This document shows, piece by piece, positions 7,000 to 13,273 of a stretch of 17,127 nt of DNA. The translations under genes were made by a program, and so were the position numbers. Within the stretch, counting starts at the first letter, position 1. Each line of letters begins with the position of its first letter. The notes under the pieces are model-generated. The model saw only the letters and a list, made by a program, of their open reading frames with translations, was not told the origin of the DNA and ran no database searches. This stretch comes from a bacterium. GTDB taxonomy: Bacteria > UBA6262. The DNA lies in contig JAQUQP010000022.1 of NCBI GenBank assembly GCA_028716025.1, positions 1 to 17,127 of the forward strand, written 5' to 3'.

Positions 7000-8568
7000 C
7001 TAGTCTAAGAGAGCCTTTAAGTTTAACGACCATATTCCTTCCATTTGCTCTATTATTCTTAGCTGATCATCACCAAAGGTCCTCTTGGCAAGAACGAAAG
7101 AATAAACCAGGAAATTAATGTCATTCTGAGTTGATCGATCCTTTTCAGCATAAAATTTACTATAAAAGGGGTGATCAATATTGTATTTAATAACCAATGT
7201 ATTCCCTATTCTTTCTGTTTCAAAAAAAGCACCATTTCTTCCTAGCCCTGCCACATCAAAATGGCACTCTTTTGGCTTCCCTGTTTCATCTACTAACTTT
7301 GAAAGTTCAGCCTGAGACTGCTCTTTAGTCTTCTTTTCATGCTTCCTGCGCTGGTCTTCCAGCTCCTTTATTATTTCCTCTTCAGACTGTTTCTTTCTAA
7401 TTAATAAATTCTTCTTTGAATCAATAATTTCCTCTGACTCTCTGAAACTCTCCTGTACAACGCCTTCTTTTTTAGCCGTCTCCCTCTTAAGAATTTTTCT
7501 TATGGTTTCAAGCTGTTCTTCCAGGATTTTATAAAGCTGATCGTATATGGATTGATCAAGATTTACCTTGCGCTTGGTAAAATTAACTCCCATATATTTA
7601 TCCATGGTAGCGGTAAAATAAATTTCTGCCCTAAACCTATTATAATCATTATGTTTAGTAAATAGGTCTAGGTTATCGGCCGCAGCGATTTCCCTATTGT
7701 TCCTTAGAACGTAAAATCCCTGCGATTGGATAGAAGGCTTGTCAACCTCTTTAGGCCATTTTTCCTTAAGCAGCTTCTTCTCTATTACCGGTAAATTGAC
7801 CAGCCTTATTTTCACTCTTTCGATTTTGTTTTTACCATTATCAACGACCTTTAATTCATAATATTCATCGCTTATCACCTTTGTTTCAAACTTCTCATCA
7901 TTATACTCAAAACCAGAGATAAGCAATGGGTCAATTGGCAGAATAGCCTCATCATTTAAATACATCTTCTTACCCGCATTTAAGAACATTCTGAAGACTT
8001 GGCCTATATGCTTCCTTAGTTGGTTCTTAAACTGACGGATATTTCTATTCTGTATATTGTCACAGTTCTCTAACATGACAAAAGTACCAGCCTCTACACC
8101 CGTACATACTGAATAGAAAAGATCCCGCTCTTGTTTTGTAGAATCATCCAGATAAACATTAAATGTATTTTCCTTTACCATGTAGTCTAGGTCAACTACC
8201 TTGGTCAAAAATGAGTCTTTGCCATATTTCGTTATAATGGTTGTTTTCCTGGCTATAGATAAAGAAGCTGACGCAGAACCAACACCATATTTTCCTAAAT
8301 CTTTGTAAGGATCTCTATTTGTAAGTGCCCCTAATCTAAAGGCCTGATCAAGTATATCCCTACTCATACCTAATCCATCATCGCAGATACAAATACTAAA
8401 ACCGCCATTATGGCTCTCTTCAACTTTTATCCAAACATTATCTGCGTCTGCGTCAAAGCTATTGTCCACTAAATCTGCGATTGCGGAATAGTTGTCGTAC
8501 CCTAGGTATCTATAGGATTCTAAGAACCTAGCTGGATTGGGATTATTTTCGTGCTGAAATTTAACCAT
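7000..8568 (-). CDS. GHKL (MORC/MutL/Hsp90-like) ATPase, probable defence protein
   Basis: A 522-residue protein whose first 110 residues form a GHKL ATP-binding core. The N-box is IADLVDNSFDAD (residues 30-41), G1 is CDDGLGM (62-68) and G2 is GKYGVGSASAS (92-102). The N-box has Asp32 where MutL and MORC have the catalytic glutamate; Asn36, the Mg ligand, is kept. A transducer-like region follows. A highly charged stretch at roughly 345-425 (many K, E, R) looks like a coiled coil, and a C-terminal alpha/beta region (NTLVIKYNIDHPFYSKFY) ends the protein. No transmembrane segment is present. ATPases of this type act as ATP-driven clamps, and prokaryotic MORC/MutL-like members are known from restriction and defence loci. 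The ATG has a good AAAGGAG ribosome site. It lies downstream of the HEPN-like gene, after a 330-bp leader. Family is sound; a defence role is inference. Confidence 0.82.
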   Translation of the reverse strand: MVKFQHENNPNPARFLESYRYLGYDNYSAIADLVDNSFDADADNVWIKVEESHNGGFSICICDDGLGMSRDILDQAFRLGALTNRDPYKDLGKYGVGSASASLSIARKTTIITKYGKDSFLTKVVDLDYMVKENTFNVYLDDSTKQERDLFYSVCTGVEAGTFVMLENCDNIQNRNIRQFKNQLRKHIGQVFRMFLNAGKKMYLNDEAILPIDPLLISGFEYNDEKFETKVISDEYYELKVVDNGKNKIERVKIRLVNLPVIEKKLLKEKWPKEVDKPSIQSQGFYVLRNNREIAAADNLDLFTKHNDYNRFRAEIYFTATMDKYMGVNFTKRKVNLDQSIYDQLYKILEEQLETIRKILKRETAKKEGVVQESFRESEEIIDSKKNLLIRKKQSEEEIIKELEDQRRKHEKKTKEQSQAELSKLVDETGKPKECHFDVAGLGRNGAFFETERIGNTLVIKYNIDHPFYSKFYAEKDRSTQNDINFLVYSFVLAKRTFGDDQLRIIEQMEGIWSLNLKALLD

Positions 8569-8583
8569 GATGTTCTCCTTTTA

Positions 8584-8603
8584 TCGATGTCAATAGACAC
8601 CAA
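8584..8603. repeat. Operator-like repeat, copy proximal to the ATPase start
   Basis: TCGATGTCAATAGACACCAA, containing the dyad TGTC-N4-GACA. It is 17/20 identical to the copy at 8695-8714. On the minus strand it lies 15 bases before the ATPase ATG, just upstream of its ribosome site, where a bound protein or an RNA hairpin would affect translation or elongation. Confidence 0.6.
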
Positions 8604-8652
8604 ATTTATTTTTGAAGCTAGTACATTTTTGCAGTTAGTCAAACGTGCGGTT

Positions 8653-8676
8653 TTAGGGTGGAAAATACTTTATCAT
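8653..8676 (-). CDS. Seven-codon upstream reading frame (possible leader peptide)
   Basis: ATG at 8676 has an excellent AAGGAGG ribosome site five bases upstream and encodes MIKYFPP then TAA. It follows the second copy of the operator-like repeat just as the ATPase ATG follows the first copy. The two starts read M-I-K-Y and M-V-K-F. It may be a leader peptide (the terminal Pro-Pro-stop would translate slowly) or the remnant of a duplicated ATPase 5' end. Too short to prove from sequence. Confidence 0.35.
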   Translation of the reverse strand: MIKYFPP

Positions 8677-8694
8677 TTTGACCTCCTTGTATTC

Positions 8695-8714
8695 TCGATG
8701 TCTTCAGACACCAA
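8695..8714. repeat. Operator-like repeat, distal copy
   Basis: TCGATGTCTTCAGACACCAA, the direct repeat partner of 8584-8603, differing only in the three central bases. Its dyad extends to TGTCT-TC-AGACA. It lies 111 bases from the first copy, upstream of the seven-codon frame. Confidence 0.6.
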
Positions 8715-8727
8715 GAAGTTAGCCACT

Positions 8728-8762
8728 AAAAAAAAGTCTCGGATAGATAAATCGACCGAGAC
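8728..8762 (-). terminator. Intrinsic terminator inside the ATPase leader (attenuator candidate)
   Basis: On the minus strand GTCTCGG (8762-8756), a 13-base loop and CCGAGAC (8742-8736) are followed directly by eight T (8735-8728). It lies about 50-80 bases downstream of the strong promoter at 8818-8846 and upstream of the ATPase gene. Confidence 0.75.
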
Positions 8763-8792
8763 GCAACACTGCCTTTTGATTAGTGTGCTCAA

Positions 8793-8804
8793 AGTCAATT
8801 GACT
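8793..8804. promoter_or_regulatory. Perfect 12-bp palindrome downstream of the leader promoter
   Basis: AGTCAATTGACT is its own reverse complement and lies 14-25 bases below the -10 box, around +7 to +18 of the predicted transcript. The interrupted dyad ACTC-N6-GAGT (8802-8815) overlaps it. The position suits a repressor site; one of the two winged-helix proteins of the island is the obvious candidate, but this is inference. Confidence 0.45.
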
Positions 8805-8817
8805 CTAAGTTGAGTAA

Positions 8818-8846
8818 ACTATAGCAGAAAGCTTTTATTTTGTCAA
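8818..8846 (-). promoter_or_regulatory. Strong promoter in front of the ATPase leader
   Basis: On the minus strand TTGACA (8846-8841), 17-base spacer, TATAGT (8823-8818), a near-consensus sigma70 promoter. It lies 53 bases after the HEPN-like stop codon, so the ATPase and any leader RNA can be expressed apart from the two upstream genes. Confidence 0.75.
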
Positions 8847-8898
8847 GTGCTTTTTAATTCTGAGCTTCGGGTTAATGAAAAAATATTAGCCTTATATA

Positions 8899-9675
8899 TT
8901 AAATAGTCAGTCTTATATTTTTTTCTACATAAGACAACCCTAATGGTGACAAATTAACCGCTCCTGTTTTTTTGTCATAATCAATCAATTTCTTACCGTG
9001 AAGAACTTTCAGTATATATTTTCGATATTCAGAAGGATTCGCATATTCCAGCCATTTGCAAAGATCCCCTACGCCAATGGGGACTGGATAGCTCTCATAT
9101 AATAAAAGAAGTGTTTGATCAGGATATTTTAGACTTGGGTCAAGTACCCGTTTTTTGCCGTTTATATTCCATACAACAGGGATCTTTTTGGTGATTAACC
9201 CTTCTACAATGGCCTGCGCTTGGATGGTCGTTACGTTGTGGAGAATGCGGATAAGCTCTGACATCACCCAATCTGCAGCCGCTACAATAAAACAGGCATC
9301 CATATGATTGGGGTCGACATCTCCATTTATATGACCTATATTACGCTTATTCCTTATTGTATAAAGAGCATTAAGGATTTTTGGTATATGGAACCTTATA
9401 CTATCCGGAAACCCTGATAACGACTCGAAAGAGCGTGTAAGTTGCCCAAAATCCCTAATTTTATCCTTGAAGGGCTGGTAGATTTTTGAGCTTGATGTGT
9501 TCCACTGTAAAACCCTGATAACAACTTCACAGAATTTCCCCCCGTTTAATTCGGAAGGTTCATATTTACCTTGTATGAAATTAGTCTTAATTTTGTTGTA
9601 GCTTTTTTCCAGATGGACCCTTAATTCCCCGGGCAAACTTGAAAATATGGTACCAAAATCGACTGTGGAGCTCAT
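8899..9675 (-). CDS. HEPN-like protein with C-terminal winged helix, probable defence effector
   Basis: A 258-residue protein. Residues 1-150 are helical and carry GKFCEVVIRVLQW (46-58) and IRNKRNIGHINGDVDPN (107-123). Arg108 and His115 in RNKRNIGH fit the R-X4-6-H motif of HEPN domains, many of which are RNases in toxin-antitoxin and abortive-infection systems. Residues about 185-258 (TLLLLYESYPVPIGVGDLCKWLEY to LSPLGLSYVEKNI) look like a winged helix-turn-helix. The start overlaps the ribosome region of the preceding gene: the upstream TAG is followed by two bases and then the ATG, so translation is coupled. No signal peptide or membrane segment. I do not recognise a named family. RNase activity is an inference from the motif alone; a structural or RNA-binding HEPN role is equally open. 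Confidence 0.72.
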   Translation of the reverse strand: MSSTVDFGTIFSSLPGELRVHLEKSYNKIKTNFIQGKYEPSELNGGKFCEVVIRVLQWNTSSSKIYQPFKDKIRDFGQLTRSFESLSGFPDSIRFHIPKILNALYTIRNKRNIGHINGDVDPNHMDACFIVAAADWVMSELIRILHNVTTIQAQAIVEGLITKKIPVVWNINGKKRVLDPSLKYPDQTLLLLYESYPVPIGVGDLCKWLEYANPSEYRKYILKVLHGKKLIDYDKKTGAVNLSPLGLSYVEKNIRLTI

Positions 9676-9677
9676 CC

Positions 9678-10202
9678 CTATTCACCTGCCTCTTGCAAAG
9701 TTTTCAGGTATTCTTCACCATCAGGAGTAATTCTCCAATTCCCTGTTTCAGGATCCTCGCTCACGACTCCTTCTTTTACCCTGCTTCTTATTCCATAAAC
9801 GGTTGAATATTTGGTTGACTTAACAAGCTTTTTTGTTAGAATATACGCTATTTCATGATTATTTAGTCCGTCTATGTCTAGGTGCTTTGCATATGCTATA
9901 ATCCATAAATAACAATCCTGTTTCGATTTACATTGCTTGAATTTTGGTAACCCTTCTTGAACCCCAGTTATATTCATACTCTTAACTTCATCTCTTATCA
10001 TAGTATCAGAATAGTATTCACTTTGGCTTTTCGATTTCTTTTCTCCCTTCACTTTCTGCCCTTGTTTTACAGCCTTCTTGGTATCAACTATTCCTAACCC
10101 CTGCTCCAACAATTTACTAAAAGCTATTTTTCTTAATTCAGGGTCCTTTATAGAAGAAACCTGATTTTCCAAATCCATTAATTTCTGTTTAACATCTTCC
10201 AT
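9678..10202 (-). CDS. Small basic protein with C-terminal winged-helix-like domain
   Basis: A 174-residue protein, first gene of the island. The N-terminal 45 residues are helical (MEDVKQKLMDLENQVSSIKDP), a lysine/serine-rich linker follows (about 45-65), and the last 90 residues, with GLNNHEIAYILTKK and WRITPDGEEYLKTL, resemble a winged helix: a recognition-helix region, then the wing (ETGNWRITPDG). ATG 10202 is chosen because AGGAGG lies five bases upstream. The frame is open further to a TTG at 10259, but that TTG is the -35 box of the promoter. It ends two bases before the HEPN-like ATG. Possible roles are regulator of the island or DNA-binding adaptor of the system. The family is not recognised. 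Confidence 0.7.
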   Translation of the reverse strand: MEDVKQKLMDLENQVSSIKDPELRKIAFSKLLEQGLGIVDTKKAVKQGQKVKGEKKSKSQSEYYSDTMIRDEVKSMNITGVQEGLPKFKQCKSKQDCYLWIIAYAKHLDIDGLNNHEIAYILTKKLVKSTKYSTVYGIRSRVKEGVVSEDPETGNWRITPDGEEYLKTLQEAGE

Positions 10203-10230
10203 GGTTGCCTCCTCTTTATAAACTATGATA

Positions 10231-10259
10231 ATGTTAGCATAAAAGAAAATTACTGTCAA
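10231..10259 (-). promoter_or_regulatory. Promoter of the accessory operon
   Basis: On the minus strand TTGACA (10259-10254), 17-base spacer ending in TGC (extended -10), TAACAT (10236-10231). The transcript would start near 10224, about 20 bases before the AGGAGG ribosome site and ATG 10202. Confidence 0.7.
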
Positions 10260-10282
10260 GCATTTTCATTATTTCTATTTAA

Positions 10283-10348
10283 CTACGTGCGTAGATAAAT
10301 AATAAAAATACGGTATGATATTTATCACATATGCGCCATATATCATAC
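10283..10348. repeat. Two inverted repeats upstream of the accessory promoter
   Basis: CTACG-TG-CGTAG (10283-10294) is a perfect 12-base dyad. GTATGATAT (10313-10321) and ATATCATAC (10340-10348) are perfect inverted arms 18 bases apart. They lie 24-90 bases upstream of the -35 box of the accessory operon, in the otherwise empty stretch 10260-10389. They may be regulator sites, or marks of the island's right border. Confidence 0.45.
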
Positions 10349-10389
10349 AGACGCATTCGTGACGTCGGATTTACTTGTGAAATATAAAC

Positions 10390-10421
10390 AAAAAACTCGG
10401 AACTTATAAGTCCCGAGTTTT
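10390..10421 (-). terminator. Terminator after the glycosyltransferase gene
   Basis: AAAACTCGG (10392-10400) pairs with CCGAGTTTT (10413-10421), with further inner pairing ACTT/AAGT. On the minus strand the stem runs into TTTTTT. It separates the glycosyltransferase from the accessory operon and can serve both strands. Confidence 0.8.
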
Positions 10422-10444
10422 ATTGCTTCGGTTATATATACCTT

Positions 10445-11605
10445 CTAAAAACTCGGCTCGATGCAGAATATGCGGTATTTGAACTTACTCATCCCCTGCC
10501 AGACACCTCTCATGAAATGCCAATTGGAGAGGTATTTAATTTTAAACCAGTATAATAACTTGCTTTTCGGCTCCCAGAAAAAACACCAGTAAAAAAAGCG
10601 GTAGGCAAAAAATATGAACAAGAGCAGGGAGACCATAAACCAGCCGGCCGTCACCCAGGTAGCGGTACAAGCGAATAATCCCACGATTAAATTGATCAAC
10701 GTGATCACCGCTGCCAAACCGAAAATATGCATCATTTGGAAATTACCAAAATAGATAAATCCTTTGATCGGGGAAGGGATCTTGATCCGCGGACATGATT
10801 TCAGGAATTGGAATACCAGCTCAAAATGGTTGGTGGCATATTTATCAAGCAAAGCCAGATGCCCTTTGGAATAACTGGCCCAGACCTTATAAAGAGCAGT
10901 GTCGGTGGCACGGTGCATATGATCGACACTGGCTTTGGGCGCAAAAAACGCTTTCCAGCCGTCTTTTTTGATCTTTAAGCCGAATTCTATATCTTCACCG
11001 GTCGGCAGGTCCCAGAAACGGGCTTTGGCGCGTTCCACCGCTACCCGGCGAAAAGCTACATTTGCCGTAACCATGAAATAAGCCCGGTGGCCGCAAATTT
11101 CCGTGGGCGATCTGTCAGTCATGGGCGGGAAATAGCCTTCGCCAATGCCGCCATACCGCCAACTGACATTGTTAAAACCAAAATATTCACAAAAAGCTTC
11201 TACCAGATTATCTTTTTCCACCCGGATAGTCTTGATCTCCCCGCCGACAATACCTACTTCAGGGTCTGCGCGGAAATGCTTAAGTATTTCATGGATCCAA
11301 TTTTTAGTAGGAGCGCAATCGCCATCGGTAAAAAACAGGTATTCTCCCTGAACTACATCCAGGGCTTTATTGCGGGCATATCCGGGAGAGGGGCAGTTCG
11401 GGACGTCTACCAGTTTAATGAAAGGATATTTTTTTTGCCAGGTTTTGATGATCTCTACAGTTTTATCAGTACTGCCGCCGTCGGCGATCACTATCTCCAT
11501 CCGGTCTCGGGGATAGTCCACTCCGAACAGGTATTCGAAAGTCTTTTCCAATGTTCTTTCCGCATTGCGCACCGGGATAATAATAGAAATCATCGGATCT
11601 TTCAT
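10445..11605 (-). CDS. Family 2 glycosyltransferase, membrane-anchored
   Basis: A 386-residue GT-A glycosyltransferase. ISIIIPVRNAERTLEKTF (6-23) and IVIADGGSTDKT (38-49) bind the nucleotide sugar. FFTDGDCAP (91-99) holds the DxD metal site (Asp94, Asp96), and PTGEDIEFGLKI (201-212) supplies the catalytic-base ED motif. Residues about 275-345 contain two to three hydrophobic membrane segments, and the tail is basic and aromatic, so the catalytic domain faces the cytoplasm from the inner membrane. It probably adds a sugar to a lipid-linked precursor of envelope polysaccharide. The ATG follows GAGGAGG by five bases. It stands alone between two terminators or promoters, and no polysaccharide cluster is visible. 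Sugar and acceptor are unknown. Confidence 0.87.
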   Translation of the reverse strand: MKDPMISIIIPVRNAERTLEKTFEYLFGVDYPRDRMEIVIADGGSTDKTVEIIKTWQKKYPFIKLVDVPNCPSPGYARNKALDVVQGEYLFFTDGDCAPTKNWIHEILKHFRADPEVGIVGGEIKTIRVEKDNLVEAFCEYFGFNNVSWRYGGIGEGYFPPMTDRSPTEICGHRAYFMVTANVAFRRVAVERAKARFWDLPTGEDIEFGLKIKKDGWKAFFAPKASVDHMHRATDTALYKVWASYSKGHLALLDKYATNHFELVFQFLKSCPRIKIPSPIKGFIYFGNFQMMHIFGLAAVITLINLIVGLFACTATWVTAGWFMVSLLLFIFFAYRFFYWCFFWEPKSKLLYWFKIKYLSNWHFMRGVWQGMSKFKYRIFCIEPSF

Positions 11606-11675
11606 TACTGCCTCCTCTACTATTTTTATAATAATCAGTTAAAGGAGTTTCCTTAAGGGGTTTACTGTGCATACG

Positions 11676-11704
11676 ATTTTAGCAGAATAAGCCGGGAGAG
11701 TCAA
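11676..11704 (-). promoter_or_regulatory. Promoter of the glycosyltransferase gene
   Basis: On the minus strand TTGACT (11704-11699), 17-base spacer, TAAAAT (11681-11676). The 5' leader would be about 64 bases and includes a small AAGGA/TCCTT hairpin. The -35 region lies within a GAGAGT...ACTCTC dyad (11696-11718). I could not settle on a promoter for the divergent lipoprotein gene in the same 182-bp gap. Confidence 0.6.
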
Positions 11705-11787
11705 TTATTTTAACTCTCAAGTAAACCTTTTCCACCAAGGTGCGTCTATTAAAGGTGAAAGCATTAATATCATAAGGAGGTAAGACT

Positions 11788-12738
11788 ATGAAACACAGGA
11801 AAGCGGCACTACTAGCATTGTTCATCGGGTGGGTAACCAGTCTGGCTTTGCTAAGCGGTTGCAACAAGAAAACAGGTTCAGTGACTTCTAATGAAAGCTC
11901 AACGCAGGCTGAATTGGAAAATATCATTAACCAAAATCCGGATATTTTTACCACTGACCAGGAAGAAAGTGAAGAGGCAACGGCTTATACTGAGCAGACT
12001 TCAGCCAGCGGAAACTATTATATTAGCGGTTATTATGTTGGCGCCTCAAGCGCAACCTTGCCACAAGGCTGGTTCAGGAAAAAGAAAGGTTCTCCGCACC
12101 GGAATATCACTATTGAACAAGTTGGTAATTTTGCCACAGCTACGATCAGCACCAACTGGACAGGAAGCTTATACGTAGACCGGACTAACGACGGCAAGAG
12201 AAATCCCGGATCAAAACCGATCAGTGACAGGGGAGTTAAGAAAGCGTACTTTGAGAATATTTATGGTGTTTGGACTCTAAAGAAGGTATCGTGTGTTGAT
12301 CATACCTTGGCTGATCCAGCCAAACAAACGGTGGATATAGAAAAAGTTGAAGCTAGGGCTTCAGGGCAGACTTACACTATAACCGATCCAGAAAATTTAA
12401 TGGACTTATCTACAGGATTGCCCACTTTCGCACCAGGGACTCAGGTAACTGTCGTAGCTACCGTAAACAACACTTTAACTAATTGGTCCCCGCCAATGTT
12501 CGTATATCTGCATCACGGTATGCGCTGGGCTCGCCACAGGCAATTAATGTTTGACGATGGCACTAACGGCGACGAGGTTGCCAATGATAATAAATATACC
12601 GGCGTATATACTGTTGGCAGTGGCGATCAAACATATCGTTCTGCGGTGATAGATGTATTGGATAGCGGCTGCCTGCAAAATGAGACCAATGACGACTATA
12701 ATTCCACGGCTTGGAGAATACCTTACAAAGTGCAGTAA
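11788..12738 (+). CDS. Secreted lipoprotein of unknown function
   Basis: A 316-residue protein with a lipoprotein signal: a basic start, a hydrophobic run and lipobox LLSGC, giving acylated Cys25. Residues 27-75 are a Ser/Thr/Glu-rich linker (SVTSNESSTQAELENIIN). The rest is beta-rich. The C-terminal part (about 205-316) has the look of an immunoglobulin-like domain with a calcium-loop-like FDDGTNGDEVANDNKYTGVY stretch, a pattern common in choice-of-anchor/Big-type extracellular domains. The start is supported by AAGGAGG seven bases before the ATG. It stands alone, divergent from the glycosyltransferase and convergent with the superoxide reductase operon. Likely attached to the outer membrane; function not recognised. 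Confidence 0.8.
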   Translation: MKHRKAALLALFIGWVTSLALLSGCNKKTGSVTSNESSTQAELENIINQNPDIFTTDQEESEEATAYTEQTSASGNYYISGYYVGASSATLPQGWFRKKKGSPHRNITIEQVGNFATATISTNWTGSLYVDRTNDGKRNPGSKPISDRGVKKAYFENIYGVWTLKKVSCVDHTLADPAKQTVDIEKVEARASGQTYTITDPENLMDLSTGLPTFAPGTQVTVVATVNNTLTNWSPPMFVYLHHGMRWARHRQLMFDDGTNGDEVANDNKYTGVYTVGSGDQTYRSAVIDVLDSGCLQNETNDDYNSTAWRIPYKVQ

Positions 12739-12745
12739 ATAAAAA

Positions 12746-12787
12746 CCGGGTACAAAATTACATAATTATTGTAACTTTTGTACCCGG
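12746..12787. terminator. Bidirectional terminator between lipoprotein and superoxide reductase genes
   Basis: CCGGGTACAAAA (12746-12757) and TTTTGTACCCGG (12776-12787) are perfect 12-base arms, with TTAC/GTAA pairing inside. On the minus strand the stem is followed by TTTTTATTTA, a good terminator for the superoxide reductase operon. On the plus strand the downstream T-run is weaker. Confidence 0.82.
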
Positions 12788-12835
12788 CTAATTTATGGTT
12801 TTTTTCTATCAACTACCAGCGTGGCGTACTATCAA

Positions 12836-13273
12836 CTAAAAGCTAACTTCCGCCAGCCACTTGCCATGAACATTGCAATTTTCAATCACCGTGATCTTGC
12901 CAGTACCGGATTTAAAATGAACGCTCACGACCGGATTGATCTTGTCTGCTGCCATCTGGTACCTGGCAACCCAGGCAAGATCCTGGTATACATCGATCCA
13001 CATGATCCAGTGCTTTGCCTCCATTACATGCAGTATCTCTCCTATTTTAATATGCACATCAGCACAACCCGGCACCAGGCTGCACTGTTTATTTACCGTT
13101 AATACAGGGATATGCTTTTTATCCCCTTCGGTCAGGTTTTTCGGATCAGCCGGTTGCTTTAAGGCATTGGCGTCTTCCTTAAAACTTTTTTTTGGCGCGC
13201 CGCATACCGGGCAATGCTCCGGAGCCGCGCTAAACTCTATATGCCCGCACATACCACAGACGAACATTTTCAT
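12836..13273 (-). CDS. Superoxide reductase with N-terminal rubredoxin-like domain
   Basis: A 145-residue fusion. Residues 1-31 form a short rubredoxin-like iron site with Cys6, Cys9, Cys21 and Cys24 (CGMC and CPVC), as in rubrerythrin tails. Residues 50-145 are a desulfoferrodoxin/neelaredoxin domain with all expected iron ligands: His54 in KKHIPV, His82 in LHVM, His88 in AKHW, Cys133 and His136 in CNVHG. It reduces superoxide to peroxide in the cytoplasm of anaerobes, taking electrons through a rubredoxin site. The usual Glu-Lys-His triad reads Lys-Lys-His, so the glutamate that binds iron in the resting enzyme is missing. The ATG overlaps the previous gene's stop (ATGA), and a GGGAGGAGG ribosome site precedes it. 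The domain order differs from classic desulfoferrodoxin, whose N-terminal desulforedoxin site has different cysteine spacing. Confidence 0.88.
   Translation of the reverse strand: MKMFVCGMCGHIEFSAAPEHCPVCGAPKKSFKEDANALKQPADPKNLTEGDKKHIPVLTVNKQCSLVPGCADVHIKIGEILHVMEAKHWIMWIDVYQDLAWVARYQMAADKINPVVSVHFKSGTGKITVIENCNVHGKWLAEVSF

Larger units (their letters stand above)
8728..8811 (-). ncRNA. Possible ~84-nt RNA from leader promoter to terminator
   Basis: A transcript starting about 7 bases below the -10 box at 8818-8823 and ending in the T8 tract at 8728 would be about 84 nt long. It would contain the 12-base palindrome AGTCAATTGACT, a second short pairing (ACACT with AGTGT at about 8766-8785) and the terminator hairpin. 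No open frame of note is present. It could be a stand-alone small RNA of the module or simply the prematurely terminated leader of the ATPase mRNA. No known RNA family is recognised. Confidence 0.4.

Noticed and set aside
8640..8690. AGGGTGG on the plus strand as part of a T-box leader
   Set aside because: The rest of the T-box sequence is missing and the strand is opposite to the gene; it is only the complement of CCACCCT in the short frame.
8551..8802. Plus-strand open frame of 83 codons across the ATPase leader
   Set aside because: It runs antisense to the ATPase start, both repeats and the terminator, has no ribosome site, and its protein shows no domain-like features.
10203..10259. Upstream extension of the 174-residue protein to a TTG at 10259
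   Set aside because: That TTG is part of the TTGACA -35 box, and the -10 box lies inside the extension. ATG 10202 has an ideal AGGAGG site.
10313..10348. GTATGA...TCATAC as a NikR nickel-repressor site
   Set aside because: The half-sites resemble E. coli NikR sites but are 24 bases apart instead of 16, and no nickel gene is next to it.
11087..11656. Plus-strand open frame of 189 codons
   Set aside because: Antisense to the glycosyltransferase nucleotide-binding domain; no ribosome site and no recognisable features.
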